DNA of 51,853 nt from Candidatus Falkowbacteria bacterium. Lineage in GTDB: Bacteria > Patescibacteriota > Patescibacteriia > Patescibacteriales > GWE2-39-37. Below, piece after piece: positions 7,349-14,955 of this stretch (position 1 is the stretch's first letter; each line of letters begins with the position of its first letter). The notes beneath the pieces were generated by a model. The model ran no database searches. It was not told the DNA's origin and saw nothing but the letters and a program-made list of their open reading frames with translations. The DNA lies in NCBI GenBank assembly GCA_013336275.1, contig JAAXUA010000007.1, positions 1 to 51,853 on the forward strand, read 5' to 3'. A program made the position numbers and the translations under genes.

Positions 7349-8500
7349 CTAATCAAGGGGCAGGGCTTTCAGTTTTTCTGTCAGGTTGGCAATGGTTATT
7401 TCTTCAAGTTTTTGCAAACTTTGCTCCATTCGGCAGTGAGCTAGATATTTATTGCCGTTCGGGGAAAATTCCTTAAGCAGGGCCAAAGCGTTCAAGTTCT
7501 TTATCGCATAAAGCTGGATCGAGCTTGCCATTTTTTCAGCCCCAGGTTCCTCGTATAGCAGGGCGATGGCCTTAGCCTGGGGGATATTAACTATCAGTTC
7601 TTCAACCACTTCAGCCAAGTCGGTTGGGGTGGTGCCTGTTTTTTTGAAATCCTCAGCCGTTACCAGGGACCAGACCAAACTGTGTTCAAGCGTGCTTTTT
7701 AGCCGTGCCAAGGTCACTCCCCATAGTTTCAGCACTGAAAGGTTGCGCGAACGGTAGAGCTGATTGATGATCTCATCGCGCCTTCCGCCCAGGGAAATGA
7801 GCTGAGCCACAGTGGTTAGGGCGGCGGGCGTCACATTCGATGTTTTGAAACTGCGGGTTTTGGCGATGATACCGGTCAGCAAACAGGTTGCCAGGTCTTC
7901 ATCGATCATCTGGCGGTCGAGTTCGTTAAAAAGATTGAAAAGGATTTCTGTGGTCGATACGGCCGTCAGCTCGATCAAATTGATCTGGCCGAATTCTTCA
8001 TTGGCTGGGTGGTTGTCGATATTGATGATTGGAGCGTGGTAAAACAGCTCCGGATTGTCTTCATATACTTGGCCGAGAGATTCGAGGTCGCGGCTATCAA
8101 CGGAGATGATGAGGTCATAAGGGAACGCGCCGATTTTAGCCGATACGTCCTCGGGTTTTATGGAACCTCGAACCGGGGTAATGCGGAGCTCCAGCTTATC
8201 TGCCAAGAGTTGGTGTCTTACTTGGGCGATTTCCGAGTCTTCTAACTTGACTGAAACGACTAGGTCGCGTCCATCGGCTGGGCGGTTCTGTATTTGGTCG
8301 AATCCGGGGAGAAAGCGGTAAACTTGGCCGGCCTGGTTGGCTTCGGCCAGAATTTCCGCCTGTTTTCCGGTTTTTTTAAGGAAATGATAAAGAGCCAAAG
8401 CTGAGGCGACGGCGTCACCACTCCAGTTCTTATTGAAGACGATTAGTATTTTTTCAGATTTGCGTATCCTTTCAAGGAATTGCTGGGATTGGTTCAACAT
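7349..8500 (-). CDS. DHH-family phosphoesterase-like protein with degraded motif I
   Basis: A 383-residue protein of the DHH superfamily (NrnA/RecJ/GdpP-like phosphoesterases). The N-terminal DHH domain covers about residues 1-190: the usual HxxPDxD motif reads NKNWSGDAVAS, motif II is SVDSRD, and the DHH motif reads IDNHPAN. A DHHA1-like C-terminal half follows to about 380. Loss of the first His and Asp of motif I may reduce metal binding, so activity on nano-RNA or dinucleotides is uncertain. The ATG at 8500 is preferred because GGTGGG lies about 8 bases upstream; a GTG at 8512 would add four residues. The gene is divergent from valS. Confidence 0.82.
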   Translation of the reverse strand: MLNQSQQFLERIRKSEKILIVFNKNWSGDAVASALALYHFLKKTGKQAEILAEANQAGQVYRFLPGFDQIQNRPADGRDLVVSVKLEDSEIAQVRHQLLADKLELRITPVRGSIKPEDVSAKIGAFPYDLIISVDSRDLESLGQVYEDNPELFYHAPIINIDNHPANEEFGQINLIELTAVSTTEILFNLFNELDRQMIDEDLATCLLTGIIAKTRSFKTSNVTPAALTTVAQLISLGGRRDEIINQLYRSRNLSVLKLWGVTLARLKSTLEHSLVWSLVTAEDFKKTGTTPTDLAEVVEELIVNIPQAKAIALLYEEPGAEKMASSIQLYAIKNLNALALLKEFSPNGNKYLAHCRMEQSLQKLEEITIANLTEKLKALPLD

Positions 8501-8605
8501 AATAAAACCCACCGGATGGCGGATGTTTTTTGATTAGTAAATCAATATACCTGATGAATGAGGTGGTGTCAAGGAGTCAGAACCGGCTCAAAATACGGTT
8601 TTTTC

Positions 8606-8634
8606 TTGCAAAATTAGGCTTATTTTGTTATGGT
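8606..8634 (+). promoter_or_regulatory. Possible promoter of valS
   Basis: TTGCAA (8606-8611), 17-base spacer ending in TGT, TATGGT (8629-8634). It would give a leader of about 15 nt before the ATG at 8656. Confidence 0.4.
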
Positions 8635-8655
8635 TCATGTATAAATAAGGAAAAC

Positions 8656-11331
8656 ATGACCCAAGAAGAAACGCAAATCAACGGCGAAATCGCCAAATCA
8701 TTCGAACCATCTTTGTATGAAGATGGTGTTTATAAAAAATGGGAAGAATCGGGTTTCTTTAATCCTGATAATCTTGCTGGCGATCCTTATTCCATCATGA
8801 TGCCGCCACCCAACGTCACCGGCGTTCTGCACCTCGGCCATGCCTTGGAAAACTCTTTGATGGATGTTATGGCCCGTTATCAAAGGATGCGCGGCAAGAA
8901 GGTCCTGCTTTTGCCTGGTACCGACCATGCGGCTGTTGCGACGCAAGCCAAGGTCGAGAAGATACTGATGGACCAGGGAGTCGCGAATCCGCGTGAAGCG
9001 CTTGGCCGCGAAGGCTTGCTGGAAAAAATCAGGGAATATGCCGAAGGGTCAAAGACGACAATCCTTTCGCAGATCAGGAAGATGGGGACTAGTTGCGACT
9101 GGTCGAGGCTTTCATATACATTCGACGAAAAGCGTAACCGGTCGGTGAACGAGGTCTTTGTGCGCATGTACCACGACGGTTTGATTTACCGCGGATACCG
9201 GGTAGTCAATTGGTCGGTGAAGGGGCAGTCGACCTGCTCCGACGACGAGCTAGTTCATGTCGAAAGAACGGCCAAGTTCTATACTTTCAAATATAGCAAG
9301 GATTTTCCGATAACCATCGCCTCGACCAGACCGGAAACGAAATTGGGCGATACGGCAGTAGCAGTCCATCCGGAAGATGAGCGATACAAGCAATACATCG
9401 GCCAAGTCTTTGATGTCAAAGGCTTCGGCGGGGCGGTCGATTTGAAAATAATGATAATTGCCGACGAAAACGTCGACCCGAAATTCGGCACCGGGGCGCT
9501 GGGTGTAACGCCAGCCCACAGCGCGATCGATTTCGAGATGTATGAGAAGCAGAAAGCCAAGGGGCAGCCGATAGAGCTCGTGCAGGTTATTGGCCATGAC
9601 GGCTTGATGATGCGAAGCGCCGACGGCTATGCTGGCAAAACGGCGGAGCAGGCTAGGCAGGAAGTAGTCGCTTGGCTCAATGATAATGGGTTGATGGAGA
9701 AGGAAGAAGATATAACTCAGAATGTCGGTACATCGGACCGTTTCGGCGATATTGTCGAGGCCCTGCCCATGACCCAATGGTTCGTTGACGTCAATAAGCC
9801 TATCCCTGGGCGCGGCAAAAGCCTTAAGGATCTGATGCGCGAAGCGGTAACTGTCGGACATCAGGGCAAGGCCGAGCAGAAGATAACCATCAGGCCCGAG
9901 CGGTTCGAGAAGGTGTATATGAACTGGATCGATAACCTGCGAGATTGGTGCATCAGCCGTCAGATCTGGTGGGGGCACCGCATCCCGGTCTGGTATAATG
10001 GCCATGAGACATACTGCGGCTTGACCGCTCCGGCCGGTGAGGGCTGGGTTCAGGATGAAGACACTCTCGACACTTGGTTCTCTTCCGGGTTGTGGACCTT
10101 TTCCACGCTCGGCTGGCCTGATAAGACTGATTCGCTCAAGACCTTTCACCCCACCAGTTGGATGCAGATGGGTTATGAAATCCTGTTCTTCTGGATGGCT
10201 CGAATGATTTTGATGACGACCTATACTCTCGACGAGATACCGTTCAAAGATGTTTATATCCACGGGATATTGCGCGACGACAAAGGCAGGAAATTTTCCA
10301 AGTCTTCCGGTAACAATGTCGATCCGCTCGAAGTCATCGGCAAATTCGGAACCGACGCCTTGCGCCTGAGCCTGCTTTCCGGCGTCACCCCCGGAAATGA
10401 CGCGCGCTATTATGAAGAGAAGGTTGAGGGAGCTAGGAATCTTGTGAACAAGTTATGGAATATTTCGCGGTATATCAAGCAGACGCAGTCTTCATCTGCT
10501 GTGTTGGACACGGATAGCCTGACACTTGCTGACAAGTGGATACTGGAAAAGATGCGCAGCCTGATTGTCGAGGTGACTGAGGATTTTGAAAACTTTCAGT
10601 TTGCCCAAGCCAGTGAAAAACTGCGTACTTTCACCTGGGACGACCTGGCTGATTGGTATCTTGAAGTCAGCAAGTTTGAGAAACATGATAACAAGCAATA
10701 TATATTAGACTTAGTATTGAAAGATCTGGTAAAGTTGTGGCACCCATTCATCCCGTTCGTGACAGAGGTTGTCTGGCGTGACATCTTCGGCTTAGAGGCG
10801 CTAATAGTGAAAGAGTGGCCATCTGCGGCAGCATATGAGGCTGCAGTAGGCACGAACGACGCTGAGGCACACCTGTTTGAAAAATATGCGAAGAACACGG
10901 TCATTGCCATCCGTAATGCGAGGAGCGAAAACAGGATAGAACCGGCTAAAAAGATAAAGGCGGTTATTTACGCGGGCGCGGCCAAAGAAATGATCGAAGG
11001 CCAGTCGGCCTTGATCAAGAACTTGCGTACCGGAATTGATGAATTGGAAATAAAGGCGAGCGGAGAAAAAATCGACAAAGCAATTTTTGCGGCCGTGGGT
11101 GATATCGGAATTTATCTGATCGGCGCCCTCGATGAGGCTAAAGAGAAGGAGCGTATCGGCAAGGAGATTGCCAACCTTGATAAGATAATCGGCGCGACTA
11201 AAGGCAAATTAAGCAATAAGGAGTTTGTTGAACGGGCGCCGGCAGCGGTTGTCGAAAAGGAAAAGGAAAAACTTGCGGTCTGGGAGGCTGAAGCGGCAAA
11301 GCTCAAGGAGCAGTTAGCAAATCTTAGTTAA
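8656..11331 (+). CDS. valS: Valyl-tRNA synthetase
   Basis: A class I synthetase of 891 residues that charges tRNA-Val. The HIGH motif is HLGH near residues 59-62 in PNVTGVLHLGHAL, the KMSKS motif is KFSKS near 546-550. The CP1 editing domain lies between them (STRPETKLGDTAVAVHP near 222-238), and ISRQIWWGHRIPVWY near 435-449 is a signature segment. The C-terminal coiled-coil arm is about residues 826-891, rich in Lys, Glu and Ala. The start at 8656 (MTQEETQING) is chosen because AAGG lies 6 bases upstream and a possible promoter sits inside the longer reading from 8530. A gene for tRNA-Val is 1.4 kb upstream. Confidence 0.96.
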   Translation: MTQEETQINGEIAKSFEPSLYEDGVYKKWEESGFFNPDNLAGDPYSIMMPPPNVTGVLHLGHALENSLMDVMARYQRMRGKKVLLLPGTDHAAVATQAKVEKILMDQGVANPREALGREGLLEKIREYAEGSKTTILSQIRKMGTSCDWSRLSYTFDEKRNRSVNEVFVRMYHDGLIYRGYRVVNWSVKGQSTCSDDELVHVERTAKFYTFKYSKDFPITIASTRPETKLGDTAVAVHPEDERYKQYIGQVFDVKGFGGAVDLKIMIIADENVDPKFGTGALGVTPAHSAIDFEMYEKQKAKGQPIELVQVIGHDGLMMRSADGYAGKTAEQARQEVVAWLNDNGLMEKEEDITQNVGTSDRFGDIVEALPMTQWFVDVNKPIPGRGKSLKDLMREAVTVGHQGKAEQKITIRPERFEKVYMNWIDNLRDWCISRQIWWGHRIPVWYNGHETYCGLTAPAGEGWVQDEDTLDTWFSSGLWTFSTLGWPDKTDSLKTFHPTSWMQMGYEILFFWMARMILMTTYTLDEIPFKDVYIHGILRDDKGRKFSKSSGNNVDPLEVIGKFGTDALRLSLLSGVTPGNDARYYEEKVEGARNLVNKLWNISRYIKQTQSSSAVLDTDSLTLADKWILEKMRSLIVEVTEDFENFQFAQASEKLRTFTWDDLADWYLEVSKFEKHDNKQYILDLVLKDLVKLWHPFIPFVTEVVWRDIFGLEALIVKEWPSAAAYEAAVGTNDAEAHLFEKYAKNTVIAIRNARSENRIEPAKKIKAVIYAGAAKEMIEGQSALIKNLRTGIDELEIKASGEKIDKAIFAAVGDIGIYLIGALDEAKEKERIGKEIANLDKIIGATKGKLSNKEFVERAPAAVVEKEKEKLAVWEAEAAKLKEQLANLS

Positions 11332-11350
11332 TTAGAAATTAAGCATAATT

Positions 11351-13618
11351 ATGTCCGAAAAGATCTACTTGAACGTCTTGCGTGGCGGCGTTTATCTGAC
11401 TTTTTTAACCACGTTTTTCGTTTTTGACAACCTGCTTTTCCCGTACATCACCTCGAAGCAGATCCCTTTCAACCTGCTGATCGAGGCGTTGTTCATGGTT
11501 TGGATAGCTTTCATTGTCAAATTCCCGGCTTGGCGTCCTTTCGGCGCCGGCAAACGCAAGCTGACTCGTGATTGGCTAACCCTGAGCGTTTTAGCCTTTT
11601 TTGCCATTTTGACTGCGTCTTGCTTCAGCGGAGTAGATTTCAATTTGAGCTTTTGGGGCGATATCGAGCGTATGCTGGGCGTCTTCCACCTCCTGCACTT
11701 TCTCGCGCTTTACCTGATAATCATTACGGTTTTCAAGGGCTGGCCTGAGTGGCGCAATCTGCTGATGGTCTCTGTTGCCGCTGCCACCATCCAGTCCTTT
11801 TATACGATTTCCCAAGCGGCCAACGCCAAAGCGGCCTTTGGGACGCTTGGCAATACTTCATATGTCAGCGGACAGATGATTTTCAACATCTTTTTCGCAT
11901 TGATTCTCTTTTTCCGGCAGAAGAGCTGGGCTCTGCGGATCGGTTATTCGATCTCGATGATATTAATGCTGATCTCGATGAAAAATGCCGGCACCCGTGG
12001 CGCTTTTGTCGGACTCGGAATCAGCATCCTCTTGATGCTTTTCCTGTTAGCGATGTATAACCAGAGCAAGAAAATCAAGTTCGGCAGCATCGGTTTGGCG
12101 ATTTTCTTCGTCATGGGCATCGGCTTGATTTTTGCCAATAGCCAGAGCGACTGGGTCAAGAGCAATCAGCTGTTCAATCGAATAGCTTATATCGACTTGA
12201 AGTCGAATACTTTCCAGACGCGCCTGATTTCCTGGCGTTCCGGCTTCAAGGATCTGCCGAATCATTGGCTGCTCGGTACGGGGTACGGAAACTACGCCAT
12301 CAGTTTTGATAAGTACTTCGACCCTTCTTTCTATAACTGGTCCCGCGGCGAGACTTACTTCGATCACGCCCATAATAACGTGGTCGATATCCTGTCCACG
12401 ACCGGCATCCTTGGCGTAACAGCCTATCTCTCCATCTTCGCCGCCATCGTATATTATCTGATACGCTTCTTCCGTAGAAAGGAAATCGGCTTGATGGAGT
12501 TTACGCTTCTTCTGGGTCTTTTGGCGGCCTATTTCATCCAGAATATCGTGCTTTTCGATTCGTTCATCACCTACTTGTGCCTGATGATACTTTTCGGATA
12601 TATCTATAAGCTATCCCGGCCGGACGGTTATAAAGAGCAAGAGTCTGCCATCGTGGCAACCGGAGCGGGCAAAACCGCCTCGGGAGATATCACTAACAAA
12701 CAGTTTTTTGCCTTGACCGCAATCTTTATCGTGGTCGTTTCGATCGCTTACCAGTATAATATCAAGGTCTACAAGATGCTTGACCTGACCATCGCTGGCC
12801 AGGCCGCAGCCGCCTCGGGAAACCTGCCAGCCGCGGTCGACGCCTATAAGAAGGCCTATGAATATGATACAGTGCTTGATCGCGATAGCCGCAATACTTT
12901 CGTCCAGCTGATGTTGCAACGCACAGACCTGCTTTCAAAGATGCCTAAAGAGCAAGCGCTCGGGTATCTGCAATATGCCATCGAATTGTCAGAGAAGAAT
13001 GTCGCGCACAACCGCCAAGACAGTTTCAATCTGATGATCCTAGCTCAGATACTCAACCTGACCTCCGGCTTTTATAGCGATAATCCCCAGCAGTTCTCAT
13101 ATTATTCGCAGCGAGCTGAGGAGGCGATCGACCAATGTATTGCCGCCACGCCACGCCGTCCGACCGTTTATTTCATCAAGGCCCAAATTTATCTTTCTAG
13201 AGGAAATAAGGACAAGGCGATCGAAATCCTGAAATATGCCGTTGAGATGAATGACAAGTTTCCTGACAGTGTCTGCCAGCTAGCCAAGGTTTATGGTTAT
13301 GCCGGACAGGCCAAACTGGCCGATGAATGGCTGGATAAGTGCGTCGATTCCGGCGGGGCGGATACGTTGTATTCGGGCCAGCAGCTGAGCGATCTGCTTA
13401 ATCGCTATTTCAAGGCCAAGCAGTATGATCGGGCAGTCAAGGTTCTGACCCAGCTGACAGCTCTTGATCCTGACAACATCAAAGTTTGGACCGGCTTGGC
13501 TGAAGCGCAAAGGCAGCTAGGCAATAAAGAGGCCGCCGCTGCTGCCGCCAACAAAGCAGCTCAGATCGACCCCAGCCTCAAATCAAGCGCAGAACAATTC
13601 ATACAATCTCTGAAGTAG
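11351..13618 (+). CDS. O-antigen ligase-like membrane protein with TPR tail
   Basis: A 755-residue protein. The first 440 residues contain about ten hydrophobic segments and a Wzy/O-antigen-ligase-type region with the external loop WLLGTGYGNYAISFDKYF and DHAHNNVVDILSTTGILG near residues 305-355, where the conserved HNxxxxxxxxxG signature is visible. Residues 480-755 are soluble and contain TPR-like repeats (ANLPAAVDAYKKAYEYD-type, then repeated NKDKAIEILKYAVEMN and DRAVKVLTQLTALDPDN). The family joins glycans to a carrier or polymerises surface polysaccharide. It starts 20 bases after valS and heads the carbohydrate block. No SD site. Confidence 0.85.
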   Translation: MSEKIYLNVLRGGVYLTFLTTFFVFDNLLFPYITSKQIPFNLLIEALFMVWIAFIVKFPAWRPFGAGKRKLTRDWLTLSVLAFFAILTASCFSGVDFNLSFWGDIERMLGVFHLLHFLALYLIIITVFKGWPEWRNLLMVSVAAATIQSFYTISQAANAKAAFGTLGNTSYVSGQMIFNIFFALILFFRQKSWALRIGYSISMILMLISMKNAGTRGAFVGLGISILLMLFLLAMYNQSKKIKFGSIGLAIFFVMGIGLIFANSQSDWVKSNQLFNRIAYIDLKSNTFQTRLISWRSGFKDLPNHWLLGTGYGNYAISFDKYFDPSFYNWSRGETYFDHAHNNVVDILSTTGILGVTAYLSIFAAIVYYLIRFFRRKEIGLMEFTLLLGLLAAYFIQNIVLFDSFITYLCLMILFGYIYKLSRPDGYKEQESAIVATGAGKTASGDITNKQFFALTAIFIVVVSIAYQYNIKVYKMLDLTIAGQAAAASGNLPAAVDAYKKAYEYDTVLDRDSRNTFVQLMLQRTDLLSKMPKEQALGYLQYAIELSEKNVAHNRQDSFNLMILAQILNLTSGFYSDNPQQFSYYSQRAEEAIDQCIAATPRRPTVYFIKAQIYLSRGNKDKAIEILKYAVEMNDKFPDSVCQLAKVYGYAGQAKLADEWLDKCVDSGGADTLYSGQQLSDLLNRYFKAKQYDRAVKVLTQLTALDPDNIKVWTGLAEAQRQLGNKEAAAAAANKAAQIDPSLKSSAEQFIQSLK

Positions 13619-13622
13619 CATA

Positions 13623-13652
13623 AAAAACAGGCCGAAAGGCCTGTTTTTTTTT
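13623..13652 (+). terminator. Terminator after ligase-like gene
   Basis: Hairpin ACAGGCC-GAAA-GGCCTGT followed by nine T residues. It separates the gene from the promoter of the GH130 gene. Confidence 0.9.
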
Positions 13653-13679
13653 GCCCGTCAGCGTAAAATTTGTTATAAT
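13651..13679 (+). promoter_or_regulatory. Promoter of GH130 gene, probably leaderless
   Basis: TTGCCC (13651-13656), 17-base spacer ending TGT, TATAAT (13674-13679). The ATG at 13686 is only 7 bases past the -10 box, so transcription should start at or next to the start codon. Confidence 0.7.
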
Positions 13680-13685
13680 TTAGCT

Positions 13686-14717
13686 ATGTTGAAATTACGA
13701 CGCGAGGGGGTAATCCTCGAAAAAACCAGGAATTCGTTCGAAAATAAATCGGTCCTCAATCCGGGAGTGGTTCAGGACGGCAAGAACGTGCATATAGTCT
13801 ATAGAGCCATAGATAAGGAATATATGTCTTGTCTCGGTTATGCCAGGCTTGAAGGTCCGACCAAGGTCGTCGAGCGCTGGAACAAGCCTTTCCTTTATCC
13901 GCAGTACAAATGCGAAAGCCGCGGCATCGAAGACCCTCGCATAACCAAGATCGATGATACTTATTATTTGATTTACATTGTCCACGACGGCAAGAACGCG
14001 CTTTTGGCTTATTCTTATGGCAAGGACATCCTGAAACTTAAGCGAGGGGGCATTATCAGCCCCAAGGTCCCCTATAATAAGGCCGGAAAACTTTTCCGCT
14101 ATTCCAAGCTCAAGGATGATTACTATTTTTATCAGGCCTATTACCAGCAATATGGCGGCAAGAATATAAAGATTTGGGACAAGGACGGCTATCTGTATCC
14201 GGAAAAGATCAATAACAAATTCGTGCTGGTTCATCGTATTTTGCCAGACATGCAGGTGGCGTATTTCAATGATTTTTCCGATCTTAAGGATGAGTATTAT
14301 TGGATAGAGTATCTGATGAATATGTCGAAATACGTGGTTTTGGAGAATGCCCACGGTTTCGAGGAGCGCCATGTCGGCGGCGGAGCGCCGCCGATCAGGA
14401 CCAAGCATGGCTGGCTGATGATTTATCACGGAACCGAAGAATCCAATAAGCGCCGCGTCTATCATGGTGGTGCAGCGTTGTTCGACTTGGAAAATCCGAG
14501 CCGGATGATCGCCCGCTTGCCCTATCCGATCCTGTCGCCGGAAAAGGACTATGAGCTGCGGGGCCATGTCAGCCAGGTCGTCTTTCCTACTGGCACCAGC
14601 GTTTTTCGTGATAAGCTTTATGTCTATTACGGCGCGGCTGATTCGCGCATCGCTGTCGCCAGCGTCAAGATCGATGCGCTGGTCGGCGAGCTTTTGAAAA
14701 ATCGCATCCGCGAATAG
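13686..14717 (+). CDS. GH130-family glycosidase/phosphorylase
   Basis: A 343-residue five-bladed propeller enzyme of glycoside hydrolase family 130, whose members are mostly phosphorylases acting on beta-mannosides. Visible family segments: NPGVVQDGKNVHIVYRA near residues 24-40, ESRGIEDPRITKI near 78-90 (with the catalytic-type Asp), GGGAPPIRTKHGWLMIYHG near 230-248, and YYGAADSRIAVASV near 316-329. Length is typical of GH130. The transcript seems leaderless. Its neighbours, a GT4 fusion and a GH100-like hydrolase, suggest turnover or remodelling of a mannose-containing glycan; the exact substrate is not readable from sequence. Confidence 0.87.
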   Translation: MLKLRREGVILEKTRNSFENKSVLNPGVVQDGKNVHIVYRAIDKEYMSCLGYARLEGPTKVVERWNKPFLYPQYKCESRGIEDPRITKIDDTYYLIYIVHDGKNALLAYSYGKDILKLKRGGIISPKVPYNKAGKLFRYSKLKDDYYFYQAYYQQYGGKNIKIWDKDGYLYPEKINNKFVLVHRILPDMQVAYFNDFSDLKDEYYWIEYLMNMSKYVVLENAHGFEERHVGGGAPPIRTKHGWLMIYHGTEESNKRRVYHGGAALFDLENPSRMIARLPYPILSPEKDYELRGHVSQVVFPTGTSVFRDKLYVYYGAADSRIAVASVKIDALVGELLKNRIRE

Positions 14718-14781
14718 ATCCATAAGGGCAGTCAAGGAGGGTTCTCTTGGCTGTTTTATTGTTATTTACGCGGAAAAAAGG

Positions 14782-14809
14782 TTGACATCGCTAGCATAGA
14801 GCATACAAT
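14782..14809 (+). promoter_or_regulatory. Strong promoter of GT4 fusion gene
   Basis: TTGACA (14782-14787), 16-base spacer, TACAAT (14804-14809). The leader is about 140 nt, unusually long here, and contains a 15-codon reading frame at 14888-14935 and a small GCGAG..CTCGC hairpin near 14850-14864. Confidence 0.7.
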
Positions 14810-14887
14810 GTTTAGAGAGCGGATATCATTTTCACATTTCAAATATATCGCGAGCTAGACTCGCTGAAACTAAGGTTTTAAAACACT

Positions 14888-14935
14888 ATGGCGCCAGTGA
14901 CACAGTCTCAAGCCAGTAACAGTTTGTTGGCTTAA
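14888..14935 (+). other. Possible upstream mini-ORF (15 codons)
   Basis: ATG at 14888 and TAA at 14933-14935, within the leader of the GT4 fusion gene and ending 20 bases before its ATG. No SD site. It may be chance, or a leader peptide. Confidence 0.25.
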
Positions 14936-14955
14936 TTACTTCGCCGCCATCCTAT

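Noticed and set aside
8530-8655. N-terminal extension of ValRS
   Set aside because: The extension has no family similarity and spans a probable promoter; AAGG precedes the ATG at 8656.
9250-10263. 337-codon reading frame antisense to valS
   Set aside because: It lies fully inside valS on the opposite strand, has no recognisable domain and reflects the codon bias of valS.
13695-14735. 346-codon reading frame antisense to the GH130 gene
   Set aside because: Mirror of a clear GH130 enzyme; composition is atypical and no start signal is present.
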